DNA of 64,000 nucleotides, taken from assembly GCF_000188155.2 (NCBI RefSeq), contig NZ_KE124774.1:3674934-3738933 (forward strand), given 5' to 3'. Below, one piece after another: positions 18,774 through 28,784 of the stretch (its first letter is position 1; each line of letters opens with the position of its first letter). The notes under the pieces are model-generated. The model was not told where the DNA came from. It saw nothing but the letters and a program-made list of their open reading frames with translations, and searched no databases. Origin of the DNA: Methylocystis sp. ATCC 49242. Its GTDB lineage: Bacteria; Pseudomonadota; Alphaproteobacteria; Rhizobiales; Beijerinckiaceae. The translations under genes were made by a program, and so were the position numbers.

Positions 18774-20282
18774 ATGTTGAAGAAGCTTTTCCTGTCGTTC
18801 GCGGCTCTCCCGACGATCGCTCTTTCCGCGCAGGCGGCCGACCTTCCCGCGCAAAAGAGCCCGCCCCCGGCGCCGCCGCCGGTCTTTTCCTGGACGGGCT
18901 TTCATCTGGGCTTCAACCGCGGCTTCGGCGGCGCGGTGTCCGAAGCGCGCGTGGCGCTCGCCGCTCCGGGGCTCGGCGGGACGGCGACGCGGACCTTTGA
19001 TCAGGCGAGCGGCTGGTTCGTCGGCGGCCAGATCGGCTACGACTACCAGTTCGAAAACGGCGTCGTGCTCGGCGTCGAGACCGACATGCAATGGAGCGAT
19101 ATCCGGTCGTCCCATCAGGCGACGACCATCGCCTCCAATCCCCTGCTACTCACCAATGCCGACACGAGCCACAGTCTCGACTGGTTCGGCACGACGCGCG
19201 GCCGCGTCGGTTACTCCTTTGGCCGGATGCTTCCCTATCTCACGGGCGGCGTCGCCTATGGCCAGGTGGAGGCGCGCGGCGCGCAGGCGCTCGCGGCGGG
19301 CCTCGTCAGCGTCGGCGGCGCGCGCGAGACCAATGTCGGCTGGGCGGCGGGCGCCGGCCTCGACTTCGCTCTCTCGCCCCGCCTGTCGGCCCGGGCCGAA
19401 TATCTCTATCTGCAATTGCCGGGAGTCTCCGGGCCGGCCGTCGGTCTGACTCCGCCGCCGCTTCCTCCGCTCGTCGGCTCTTTCTCGACCGGTCTCGTCG
19501 AGGCGCACATGGTCCGCGGCGGCATGAATTACCGTTTTGGGGGCCTCGGCGATCTCGCGCCGTCCATGCCGCAGGGTAGCCTGTTCGACATTCTGTTCCA
19601 GAAGCCGGAGCTCGATTGGACGGGTTTTTACGTCGGCGTGAATGGCGGCTATGGCGGCGGCGTCGTGGACGGCGTCACCGGCTTCGCGCAGCCGGGCCTC
19701 GCCTTCTCGACCAGCGTCTCCAACCGCACCGGCGGCGCGGTCGCCGGCGGACAGGCCGGATACGCCTATCAGTTCGCCGATCGGTTTGTCGTGGGCGTCG
19801 AGACCGACGCGCAGTGGAGCGGTGTCCAGGCGTGGCATCAGGCGACGACCGTGGGCGGGCCGAACGGCTATGTCTTCACCGACACGCCCAACGCCATGAC
19901 ATGGTTCGGCACCACGCGCGCACGGCTCGGCCTCGCGCGCGGCTATTCGCTGAGCTATGTCACGGGCGGCGTGGCCTATGGCGAGATCACCGCCTCGGGG
20001 ACGCAGGCGGCCGGGGCGCTCTTCACCGGCGCCGGCGCACGCTCGCAGGTTGGCTGGACGGTGGGCTCGGGGACGGAATATGCGCTCGCGCCCAATTTGT
20101 CGCTCAGGGCCGATTACCTCTATGTGAGCTTTGCGGGCGTGAGCGGCCCTGCAGCCGGGATCGCTCCCGCGCCCTTCGCGGGCGCCTTCTCTACCGGCCG
20201 CTTCGCGACGCATGTGACGCGCATCGGCCTCAACTGGCGCTTCGGCGGCGCGGGGCCGGCGCCAGTCGTCGCGAAATACTGA
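18774..20282 (+). CDS. Outer-membrane beta-barrel protein with two tandem barrel domains
   Basis: A 502-residue protein with a signal peptide (1-21, cleavage at QAA-DLP). It then has two homologous 8-strand-type barrel domains related to Omp25/Omp31-like immunoreactive porins. Each starts with WTGF-x-x-G-N-x-G-x-G (near residues 43 and 281) and repeats the patterns VVLGVETDMQWS / FVVGVETDAQWSG, WFGTTRGRVGYS / WFGTTRARLGLA, and a C-terminal INYRFGG-like strand. Most family members have one such domain of about 250 residues, so this is an internal duplication. A strong terminator follows. Confidence 0.85.
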   Translation: MLKKLFLSFAALPTIALSAQAADLPAQKSPPPAPPPVFSWTGFHLGFNRGFGGAVSEARVALAAPGLGGTATRTFDQASGWFVGGQIGYDYQFENGVVLGVETDMQWSDIRSSHQATTIASNPLLLTNADTSHSLDWFGTTRGRVGYSFGRMLPYLTGGVAYGQVEARGAQALAAGLVSVGGARETNVGWAAGAGLDFALSPRLSARAEYLYLQLPGVSGPAVGLTPPPLPPLVGSFSTGLVEAHMVRGGMNYRFGGLGDLAPSMPQGSLFDILFQKPELDWTGFYVGVNGGYGGGVVDGVTGFAQPGLAFSTSVSNRTGGAVAGGQAGYAYQFADRFVVGVETDAQWSGVQAWHQATTVGGPNGYVFTDTPNAMTWFGTTRARLGLARGYSLSYVTGGVAYGEITASGTQAAGALFTGAGARSQVGWTVGSGTEYALAPNLSLRADYLYVSFAGVSGPAAGIAPAPFAGAFSTGRFATHVTRIGLNWRFGGAGPAPVVAKY

Positions 20283-20299
20283 TCTTTCTGGCTCTGCGC

Positions 20300-20325
20300 A
20301 AAGGCCGCCGCATCCGGCGGCCTTT
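20300..20325 (+). terminator. Terminator after the tandem barrel gene
   Basis: AAAGGCCGCCG pairs perfectly with CGGCGGCCTTT around CATC, giving an 11-base stem with an A/T base, suitable for bidirectional termination. Confidence 0.8.
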
Positions 20326-20349
20326 GACCTTGGCGGCCGCCACGCGTAG

Positions 20350-21450
<1,101 letters not shown>

Positions 21451-21478
21451 CGCATAATAGCTGAAAATAATCGAGAAT

Positions 21479-21505
21479 CGCCTCCGGACTCTGGGTCCGG
21501 GGGCG
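21479..21505 (+). terminator. Hairpin after ilvC
   Basis: CGCCTCCGGAC (21479-21489) pairs with GTCCGGGGGCG (21495-21505) with one G-T pair. No T-run follows, so it is only a probable terminator. Confidence 0.5.
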
Positions 21506-21566
21506 TCGTCTGCGCGAGGGGCGCCGACGACGAGGGGGAGCCGCCCGTTTCGGGCGAGAGTTTTAT

Positions 21567-22448
21567 ATGCACGGACCGGGCGGGCGTCGCGGCCAGAACG
21601 CCGCAGCCGAATTGCGTCGGCGCGTCCATGAGATCATTCGTTTGCGCATGGCCGGCGACGTCGCGTCGATGGTCAGGCTTTTCGTCGAAAACGTCGAACT
21701 CACCTACAATTGCACCAAGCTGGGGCTCTTTCCGGCCGGCCAATGGCGCGGCCGCGACGCGCTGCGCGAAAATCTGCGTCGCACCGACATCGATTATGAA
21801 CCTCTCGATGCGGAAATCCTCTCCGTGCTCGTCGAGGGCGATCGCACGGCCGTGCGCTGGCTCGGCAAGTGGCGTCATCGCGCGACCGGCCAGATTTTCC
21901 GGATGGACATGGCGCATTTCCTGCGCTGGAGAAACGGCCTCGTCGCGCAGATGAGCGAATTCGTCGATCATCACTGCGCGTCGCGCGCGCCGGATGTCCT
22001 GATCCCGAATTTCGAGGAGATGCTGGCGCCGGGCGACCCGGGACTGGATCGCGACGAGATCGCGCGGCGGATGATCGAATTGGGCAATTTCTCCGAACGG
22101 GGACCGAGCGTCGCGCTGTTCCGGGAATTCTGCGCGCCGGACGTCGTCTGCGAATTCGTCGGCGACAGGGCGAGCATTTCCTACGCCGGCCGGCACCGCG
22201 GCATGGAGGCGCTCGCCAATATCATCCGCACGATCGGCGTCGAATTCGAGCAGCTCGGCCACGCCATGCCGGAGGTGGTCGTCGACGGCGACTGCGCGGC
22301 GGTTCGACGCACGGTGGAATGGCGGCATCGCGGCACTGGCCGGCTCGGGCTGGTCGAGCTTGCCGATTTCGCGCGCTTCCGGAAGGGCCTGATCGTCGAG
22401 ATCGTCGAATTTCGCGACAGCGTCGCGCTCCTGCAGATGCAGGACTGA
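21567..22448 (+). CDS. Tandem SnoaL/NTF2-like domain protein
   Basis: A 293-residue soluble protein made of two NTF2-like alpha+beta cone domains, about residues 12-140 and 160-290. Each has a long N-terminal helix, then a strand ending in G-R/W-x-R-G-R/M-x-AL (GQWRGRDALREN; GRHRGMEALANI), a V-x-G-D-R/C-x-A-V strand and WRHR(A/G)TG, so one arose from the other by duplication. Such domains bind small molecules, sometimes as isomerases or cyclases. A phzF-like gene follows nine bases later, suggesting a shared small-molecule pathway; the substrate is unknown. Confidence 0.7.
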   Translation: MHGPGGRRGQNAAAELRRRVHEIIRLRMAGDVASMVRLFVENVELTYNCTKLGLFPAGQWRGRDALRENLRRTDIDYEPLDAEILSVLVEGDRTAVRWLGKWRHRATGQIFRMDMAHFLRWRNGLVAQMSEFVDHHCASRAPDVLIPNFEEMLAPGDPGLDRDEIARRMIELGNFSERGPSVALFREFCAPDVVCEFVGDRASISYAGRHRGMEALANIIRTIGVEFEQLGHAMPEVVVDGDCAAVRRTVEWRHRGTGRLGLVELADFARFRKGLIVEIVEFRDSVALLQMQD

Positions 22449-22457
22449 CCCGACCCC

Positions 22458-23366
22458 GTGGCCCGCAAGCTCCCCTATCACCTGCTCGACGTCTTCACGG
22501 ACCGTCGCTTTTGCGGCAACCCGCTTGCCGTCGTCGAGGGCGCCGATGGGCTGACGGCGACCGAAATGCAGGCCATCGCCCGTGAATTCAACCTCAGCGA
22601 GACGGTGTTTCTCCAGTCGCCGCAAGATCCTGTGAACAGCGCCCGCGCGCGCATCTTCACGCCGCAAAAGGAACTGCCCTTCGCCGGCCATCCCACGATC
22701 GGCGCGGCGGCGCTGCTCGCGGAGACGCGGGCGGGCGACATTCTCGCGCGAAGCGACGTCGTCATCGTTCTGGAGGAGGAAATCGGCGCATTGCGCTGCG
22801 AGGCGCTGCGCGGGCGCAACGGCGTGACCTATGCGCAAACGGCGCTGCCGGCCGCGCCGCGAAAAATCGGGGAGAGCCCGGCGCGCGAAGCTCTCGCCGC
22901 CGCCCTGTCGCTGACGCCGGGAGAGATCGGCTTCGGGGCGCATGTCCCGACGATCTATTCGGCCGGCGCCCCTTTCCTCTTCGTTCCCCTCCAGTCCCGC
23001 GAGGCGCTCGACCGGGCGCGCCGGGGGCCGACATTCGCGGACGCCGTGGGCGAGGCGATCGGCGCCTTCCTCTATACGCATGATACCGTCGACTCCGCCA
23101 GCGCGATCCATGCGCGCATGTACGCCCATGGTCTGGGCATCGACGAGGACCCCGCGACAGGCTCGGCCGCGGCCGCCTTCGCGGGCGTCGCCCATGAATT
23201 CGAGCGGCCCGACGACGGAGAGCACGAACTGTTCATCGAACAGGGCTACGCCATGGGCCGGCCCTCGCGCATCACCTTGCGCATGACGGTCGAAAATGGC
23301 GCTCTCGCCGGCGTCGCCATCGGCGGCCAGGTCGTGCGCGTCGGCGAGGGAGCGCTGCGCCTGTGA
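22458..23366 (+). CDS. PhzF-family isomerase-like protein
   Basis: A 302-residue protein of the PhzF/diaminopimelate-epimerase fold. It shows the family opening LLDVFTDRRFCGNPLAVVEGA, the catalytic glutamate region FNLSETVFLQ, FTPQKELPFAGHPTIGAA and, in the second half, DPATGSAAAAFAG. PhzF acts in phenazine synthesis, but no other phenazine genes are here, so the substrate is unknown. It starts with GTG at 22458 and overlaps the next gene by four bases (GTGA). Confidence 0.88.
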   Translation: MARKLPYHLLDVFTDRRFCGNPLAVVEGADGLTATEMQAIAREFNLSETVFLQSPQDPVNSARARIFTPQKELPFAGHPTIGAAALLAETRAGDILARSDVVIVLEEEIGALRCEALRGRNGVTYAQTALPAAPRKIGESPAREALAAALSLTPGEIGFGAHVPTIYSAGAPFLFVPLQSREALDRARRGPTFADAVGEAIGAFLYTHDTVDSASAIHARMYAHGLGIDEDPATGSAAAAFAGVAHEFERPDDGEHELFIEQGYAMGRPSRITLRMTVENGALAGVAIGGQVVRVGEGALRL

Positions 23367-24097
23367 CCGAAGCCTTGCGCATCGTCGATGTCGACAGGGT
23401 CGATTGCCGCCTCGTCACGCATCACTGGGAATTTGCCCGCGCGCGAGCGGCGGACATCGACCGACATTGGGCCGAGCGCCGGCGCGAGAACCCCTCACTC
23501 TACGACGGCCCGGTGTTGCTCGCCTGCCGCGCGGAACTCGTGACGCAGGAAGGCGCAAGAACCCTGCTGCTCGACGCCTTCGAGACGCGGTTCTCACGTT
23601 TCCTGGCCTGGCGCGATTTCGGCTGGCCCGACGAAAGCGTCTACAACTGCTTCTCCATGCCGGCGGTGCGCTCCAGTGACGGCGCCTATCTCGTGGGGGA
23701 AATGGGCGCGGACCATTCCTGCGCCGGGCAGCTCTATTTCCCGGGCGGCACGCCCGACCCTTCCGACGTGACGGAAGAGGGAGCTGTCGATCTGACCGGC
23801 AGCCTGATTCGCGAGCTCGCGGAGGAAACGGGCCTGCCGGGCGGGGAGGGGGTGGCGGCGCCGGGCTGGACGATCGTTTTCGACCGCCAGCGCGTCGCCT
23901 GTCTGAAGCGCATCGACTGGCCGGCGTCCGCTTCTGCGCTTGCGGCGCGGGCGCGGCGCTTCCTGGCGGCCGAAGACCGGCCGGAGCTTGCCGACGTCCA
24001 TATGGTTTCCGGCGGAGAGTTTCTGGACGATTCACGCCTGCCGGCCTTCATGGTCGGGTTTTTGTCGAGGGCCTTCGGCCTTGCCGAGAGGGGCTGA
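23363..24097 (+). CDS. Nudix hydrolase-like protein
   Basis: A 244-residue protein. The region GGTPDPSDVT...SLIRELAEETGL (about residues 130-160) is a Nudix box with the REx2EE core that binds divalent metal and hydrolyses nucleoside-diphosphate-linked compounds; the glycine-to-REx2EE spacing is longer than the strict consensus. The N-terminal part of about 100 residues has no recognised motif. The GTG start overlaps the stop of the phzF-like gene (GTGA), so the two are translationally coupled. Confidence 0.75.
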   Translation: MTEALRIVDVDRVDCRLVTHHWEFARARAADIDRHWAERRRENPSLYDGPVLLACRAELVTQEGARTLLLDAFETRFSRFLAWRDFGWPDESVYNCFSMPAVRSSDGAYLVGEMGADHSCAGQLYFPGGTPDPSDVTEEGAVDLTGSLIRELAEETGLPGGEGVAAPGWTIVFDRQRVACLKRIDWPASASALAARARRFLAAEDRPELADVHMVSGGEFLDDSRLPAFMVGFLSRAFGLAERG

Positions 24098-24129
24098 ATT
24101 TCTCGCAGGCGCAGTATAGATTGCGGGCC

Positions 24130-25944
24130 ATGACACGGATTCTACCCATCGGCGCAACGCCGGCGCCTCCGCCCGGCGTCCTGGACGAGCGTGTTCCCGC
24201 CATCCTTGCCGGTCTTGGCGGCCGCGCCATCGTTCTCGTGGGCATGATGGGCTCGGGGAAAAGCGCCATCGGACAGCGCCTCGCCGCGCGCGTCGGCCTG
24301 CCTTTCGTGGACGCCGACGCCGAGATCGTCGCGGCGGCGGCCGGCATGTCGATCCCGGAGATTTTCGCAAAATATGGCGAGCGCTATTTCCGCGACGGCG
24401 AACGGCGGGTCATCATGCGCCTCCTGAACAGCGGCCAGATCGTGCTTGCGACGGGCGGCGGCGCCTTCATGGACCCCCGCACGCGCGAGCGCATCGCCGA
24501 GCGGGGAGTCTCGCTCTGGCTCGACGCCGATCTCAAGACGCTGATGAAACGCGTCCGCCGCAAGAACGACCGTCCGCTGCTGCACACAGACGATCCCGAA
24601 GAGACGCTGCGCCGCCTGCTGGAGGCGCGCCGGCCGATCTATGAACTCGCCGACATTCGCGTAGAGTCGCATGACGCGCCGCAAGACGTCATGGTCGAGG
24701 AAACGATGAACGCGCTGTGCGCCGAACTGCCCAGGATCGCCGTCGCGCGCGGCGCCGCGAAGAAAAAGGATTTCGCCAAGGCCATGACCCATTTGCACCC
24801 GGAACGCGCGCATGCCGATCAGGGCGCGACGCATCGCGAGATCGTGCGCGTCGCGCTCGGCGGGCGTTCCTATGACATCATCATCGGCGCGAATTTGCTC
24901 GAGGAATCCGGCGAGCACATCGTCAGGATCGCGCCTGGCGCGGCTTGCGCGATCATCACGGATGAAAATGTCGCGCGGCTGCATCTTGCGACGCTGGAGA
25001 AGAGCCTCGCGAAGTCGGGCGTTCGATACGCGACGATCGTCGTGAAGCCCGGCGAGGGATCGAAGTCGCTCGCAACCTTCGGCCGCGTCTGCGACGAGGT
25101 CCTCGCGGCGAAGATCGAAAGGCGCGATCTCATCGTCGCCTTCGGCGGCGGCGTCGTCGGCGATCTTGCAGGCTATGTCGCGGCGAGCGTGAGGCGCGGT
25201 TCGCGCTTCGTGCAGATTCCGACGACGCTTCTGTCGCAGGTCGATTCCTCCGTCGGCGGCAAGACCGGGATCAACTCGCCGTATGGCAAGAATCTGATCG
25301 GCGCCTTTCATCAGCCCTCGCTCGTATTGGCCGATGTCGACGTGCTGCGGACGCTGTCGATGCGCGAATTCCGCGCCGGCTACGCCGAGGTCGTCAAATA
25401 CGGGCTCATCGGCGACAAGCGCTTCTTCGAATGGCTGGAGGCGGACGCCGAGGCCGTCTTCCACAGCCGTCCCGAGCAGATCTGCGCCGTTGCGGTGAGC
25501 TGCGAAACCAAGGCGACGATCGTCGCGCGCGACGAGACGGAGCAGGGCGACCGCGCGCTGCTCAATCTGGGCCACACATTCGGCCACGCCTTCGAGCTTC
25601 TCGCGCATTACGACAGCGAGCGTCTCGTGCATGGCGAGGGTGTGGCGATCGGCATGGTCTGCGCCGCGCGCTTCTCGGCGCGCCTCGGTCTGTGCTCGCA
25701 GGAGGACGCGGATCGGGTGGAGCGCCATCTCGCGAGCGTCGGCCTGCCGACGAAAATCTCCGACATTCCCGGCTGGAGCGGCGACGCCCAGGCGATCCTC
25801 GACGCCATGTATCAGGACAAGAAAGTCGAGGGCGGCGCGCTCACCTTCATCCTCATGCGCGGCGTCGGCGAGGCCTTCATCGCAAAGTCGGTCGATGCCG
25901 AATCGGTGAGAAGTTTCCTGCAAGACGAACTCGCGCGGACATAA
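24130..25944 (+). CDS. aroKB: Fused shikimate kinase / 3-dehydroquinate synthase
   Basis: A 604-residue two-domain enzyme of the shikimate pathway in a single frame. Residues about 30-195 are shikimate kinase with P-loop GMMGSGKSAIG, DADAEIV, the substrate arginine region ERYFRDGERR and GGGAFMDP. After a short charged linker (near KKKDFAKAMTH), residues about 220-604 are dehydroquinate synthase with FGGGVVGDLAGYVAAS, PTTLLSQVDSSVGGKTG, NLIGAFHQP and the zinc-binding NLGHTFGHAFE and HGEGVAIG. In most bacteria these are separate adjacent genes; here there is no stop between them. The ATG at 24130 is preferred over TTG at 24121. Confidence 0.93.
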   Translation: MTRILPIGATPAPPPGVLDERVPAILAGLGGRAIVLVGMMGSGKSAIGQRLAARVGLPFVDADAEIVAAAAGMSIPEIFAKYGERYFRDGERRVIMRLLNSGQIVLATGGGAFMDPRTRERIAERGVSLWLDADLKTLMKRVRRKNDRPLLHTDDPEETLRRLLEARRPIYELADIRVESHDAPQDVMVEETMNALCAELPRIAVARGAAKKKDFAKAMTHLHPERAHADQGATHREIVRVALGGRSYDIIIGANLLEESGEHIVRIAPGAACAIITDENVARLHLATLEKSLAKSGVRYATIVVKPGEGSKSLATFGRVCDEVLAAKIERRDLIVAFGGGVVGDLAGYVAASVRRGSRFVQIPTTLLSQVDSSVGGKTGINSPYGKNLIGAFHQPSLVLADVDVLRTLSMREFRAGYAEVVKYGLIGDKRFFEWLEADAEAVFHSRPEQICAVAVSCETKATIVARDETEQGDRALLNLGHTFGHAFELLAHYDSERLVHGEGVAIGMVCAARFSARLGLCSQEDADRVERHLASVGLPTKISDIPGWSGDAQAILDAMYQDKKVEGGALTFILMRGVGEAFIAKSVDAESVRSFLQDELART

Positions 25945-25949
25945 CGCTC

Positions 25950-27254
25950 ATGCATGGCATCGAATCCGGAGCGCCGCAGGTCGATATCTGGACCGCCGTG
26001 CTCATCGTGGCGCTTTGCGTTTTCCTGTCGGCCTTCTTCTCCGGATCGGAGACGGCGCTCACCGCGGCGTCGCACGCCCGCATGCACACGCTCGAAAAGG
26101 AGGGCGACAAGCGCGCCGGCGTCGTCAATCGTTTGCTTCGTCAGCGTAATCGCATGATCGCCGCGCTGCTCCTTGGCAGCACGCTGGTCAATATCGGCGG
26201 CTCCGCTTTCACGACGAGCGTGCTGGTTGTCATCGCCGGCGAAAATGGCGCGGTTTACGCGACGATCATCATGACCGCGCTGCTGCTCGTCTTCGCGGAG
26301 GTTTTGCCGAAGACGCTCGCCATCAACCACCCCGACGAAATGTCTCTGCGGGTGGCGAAATTCATCATGCCCTTCGTCTCGGTCTTCGGCCCCGTGCTGG
26401 GCGCGGTGGAATTCATCGTGCGGTCGGTGCTCCGGCTTGCCGGCGTCGAGCTCGGCCACGGCCGCACGATGTTGTCGCCCTACGAGGAGCTGAAAGGCGC
26501 GGTCGACATCCTGCACGAAGAGGGCAATATCGAGCGTTCCGCGCGCGACATTTTCGGCGGCGTGCTCGATCTTCAGGTGCTGCATGTAGCGGACGTCATG
26601 ATCCACCGCACCAAGATGCGCACGATCGACGCGGATCTGTCCCCCGTGCAGATCGTGCGCGAAGTGCTCTCCTCTCCCTTCACGCGCATGCCGCTCTGGC
26701 GCGAACGGCCGGACAATTTCGTCGGGGTGCTGCACTCCAAGGACCTGCTGCGCGCGCTCGACGCGGCCGGGGGCGACGCCGCCAAGATCGATATCGACGA
26801 AGTGATGTATGCGCCCTGGTTCGTTCCGGAGGCGACGACGCTCGAGGATCAGCTCGAGGCCTTTCTCAAACGCAAGACGCATTTCGCGCTGGTCGTCGAC
26901 GAATATGGTGAGGTGATGGGCCTCGTGACGCTCGAGGACATTCTCGAAGAGATCGTCGGCGACATTCGCGACGAGCATGATCTCGCCGTTCAAGGCGTGC
27001 GGCCGCAGCCGGATGGCTCGGTGCTCGTCGACGGCGCGGTGCCGGTGCGCGATCTCAATCGCGTCATGGCCTGGAGCCTGCCAGACGAGGAGGCGACGAC
27101 GATCGCTGGTCTCGTGATTCACGAAGCGGGCGCGATCCCGGAGGCCGGGCAGGTCTTCACCTATCATGGCTTTCGCTTCGAGGTGATGCGCAAGATACGC
27201 AACCGCGTGACGGCGCTGCGCGTGACCCCGCAGGCGGCGCGGGAGGACGAGTAG
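25950..27254 (+). CDS. CNNM/CorC (HlyC/CorC) family membrane protein with CBS pair
   Basis: A 434-residue protein. Residues about 10-200 are a DUF21/CNNM transmembrane domain with three to four helices and the acidic motif FFSGSETALTAASHARMH. Residues about 215-335 are a CBS pair (DVMIHRTKM..., FALVVDEYGEVMGLVTLEDILEEIVG). The C-terminal CorC_HlyC domain (about 350-434) has GSVLVDGAVPVRDLN. The family is linked to magnesium or cobalt efflux and membrane stress. It starts five bases after aroKB, a gene order found in related genomes. Confidence 0.9.
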   Translation: MHGIESGAPQVDIWTAVLIVALCVFLSAFFSGSETALTAASHARMHTLEKEGDKRAGVVNRLLRQRNRMIAALLLGSTLVNIGGSAFTTSVLVVIAGENGAVYATIIMTALLLVFAEVLPKTLAINHPDEMSLRVAKFIMPFVSVFGPVLGAVEFIVRSVLRLAGVELGHGRTMLSPYEELKGAVDILHEEGNIERSARDIFGGVLDLQVLHVADVMIHRTKMRTIDADLSPVQIVREVLSSPFTRMPLWRERPDNFVGVLHSKDLLRALDAAGGDAAKIDIDEVMYAPWFVPEATTLEDQLEAFLKRKTHFALVVDEYGEVMGLVTLEDILEEIVGDIRDEHDLAVQGVRPQPDGSVLVDGAVPVRDLNRVMAWSLPDEEATTIAGLVIHEAGAIPEAGQVFTYHGFRFEVMRKIRNRVTALRVTPQAAREDE

Positions 27255-27260
27255 GCCCGC

Positions 27261-28622
27261 TCAGATTTCCGCGGTGATGTCGGCGCGAACGCCCTCGGTC
27301 TCGAAGTGTATTTCAACATCCCCGCCGAACTGGCGCGCGAGAATGTTTTTCATCAGGATTTGCCCGACGCCGACCCGATCCGGCGCTTCGACGCTGGGGC
27401 CGCCGTTCTCCGTCCATGTCAGCGCGAGATGCCGCTTCTCGCCATCCACGACGCGCCAATCGACCGTCACCTTGCCTTTGTCCGTCGAAAGCGCGCCATA
27501 ACGGACGGCGTTCGACAGAAGTTCGTGGAGCGCCATGCCAAGCGCCAGCGCGACTTCGGAACGCAGTTCGACGTCTTCGCCCGAGAACGAAATACGGTCG
27601 CCGTAATCGACGCTTTCGCACGCGAACACCGTTGCGACGAGCTCCCGCACCGGCGTGCATGTCCACGACTTCGAGACGAGCAGCGTCGAGATGCGGCTGA
27701 GGCAGTGGATCCGGTTGGAGAAATTGCTTCTGAAGCAATCGAGGTTCGTCGCGGAGCGAGATGTGATATTGGCGATTCCCTGAATCATCGCCAAAGCGTT
27801 GTTGACGCGATGGTGAAGCTCCATAATCATCATTCGGCCGCGTTCCTCCGCGGCCTTGATGCCGTCGATATCCGTGATGGCGGCGATCGCGCCGATAATC
27901 TCGTTGCGGTCGCTGCGGATCGGAGCCCCGACGATGTCGATCCAGCCCCAGCTCCCGTCCCCGCGCCGATACCGACATTCGAGCGTCGGATGCTCCTCCC
28001 CCGCCAGCGCGCGAGCGAGCGGAAATTCTGACGGCTGCACGGGGGCGCCATTTTCATGCGCCGCGATCCACTGGCTGTAGGCGTCGGCGTTGTCTGAATA
28101 GATCACCGGATGTCGAAGGATCGACTCGATTGCGCGATTGCCTTCGAGAATACGGCCGCTCGGGGCCTCGGCGATCAGGACGCCGACCGGCATCGCATTG
28201 ATGATGGCGCGAAGCTCATTGTTGAAGCCGGTCGATCCCGCGATCGGCTCCCGCTTGATGAGCTCCTCGTTCAACCGGGCGAGTTTCGACCGCTTTTCGC
28301 GCAGCCGCCTGTCGAAATCCTGAAGAGTGGCGGCGATCGCATCCACATCGGCGATCCCCGTCTCGACCCAATTCGTGATTTCCCCCGCCTTGAGATCCTG
28401 AGTCAGAACCGCGAGACGACTGTGCGCGTACAGCATTCGTCGACGGTAGGCGGTGAGACGATAAAGCGTGAAGAGCAGAACGAAGATCATGCCCGCGAGG
28501 GCGATGGCCGCTGCGCCCGGTCCCATGACGCAATTCTCGGCCTCTGCGGCCGCCGCTCCGCCAATTCCGATCGCGAGAACAGAAGCGAGCGGCCAGGAAA
28601 GCGCGCCCCGGATTTTCGTCAC
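27261..28622 (-). CDS. HWE/HisKA_2-type sensor histidine kinase, candidate PhyR kinase
   Basis: A kinase of about 453 residues from GTG 28622; ATG 28763 is the longest alternative but adds a non-protein-like Arg-rich stretch. It has two N-terminal membrane helices around a short loop containing AEAENCVMGPG, a linker, then a PAS domain (about 140-260) ending in AAITDIDG. The kinase core has MELHHRVNNALAMIQGIANI as H-box, with ALHELLSNAVRYGALS and a divergent G-rich end. This class typically phosphorylates PhyR in the general stress response, and the ecfG-nepR-phyR genes are adjacent, so that role is likely. Confidence 0.82.
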   Translation of the reverse strand: MTKIRGALSWPLASVLAIGIGGAAAAEAENCVMGPGAAAIALAGMIFVLLFTLYRLTAYRRRMLYAHSRLAVLTQDLKAGEITNWVETGIADVDAIAATLQDFDRRLREKRSKLARLNEELIKREPIAGSTGFNNELRAIINAMPVGVLIAEAPSGRILEGNRAIESILRHPVIYSDNADAYSQWIAAHENGAPVQPSEFPLARALAGEEHPTLECRYRRGDGSWGWIDIVGAPIRSDRNEIIGAIAAITDIDGIKAAEERGRMMIMELHHRVNNALAMIQGIANITSRSATNLDCFRSNFSNRIHCLSRISTLLVSKSWTCTPVRELVATVFACESVDYGDRISFSGEDVELRSEVALALGMALHELLSNAVRYGALSTDKGKVTVDWRVVDGEKRHLALTWTENGGPSVEAPDRVGVGQILMKNILARQFGGDVEIHFETEGVRADITAEI

Positions 28623-28784
28623 GCCTGACCGTCCCAAGCGACCCCTCCCGCAAAGTGCTGGCCCTGCGTTCTGCGACGTCCCGGCGCGGCGCGCGGCGAC
28701 AACCTCATGATGCAACCGGCGAAGCCTCGCACAAGTTCCATTAAACCGATTTTTGCAGCGCAAAATTGCGCCGAAAATCGTGAA

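Noticed and set aside
24142-25923. Minus-strand ORF of 593 codons over aroKB
   Set aside because: Complement frame of the AroK-AroB gene; low-complexity composition.
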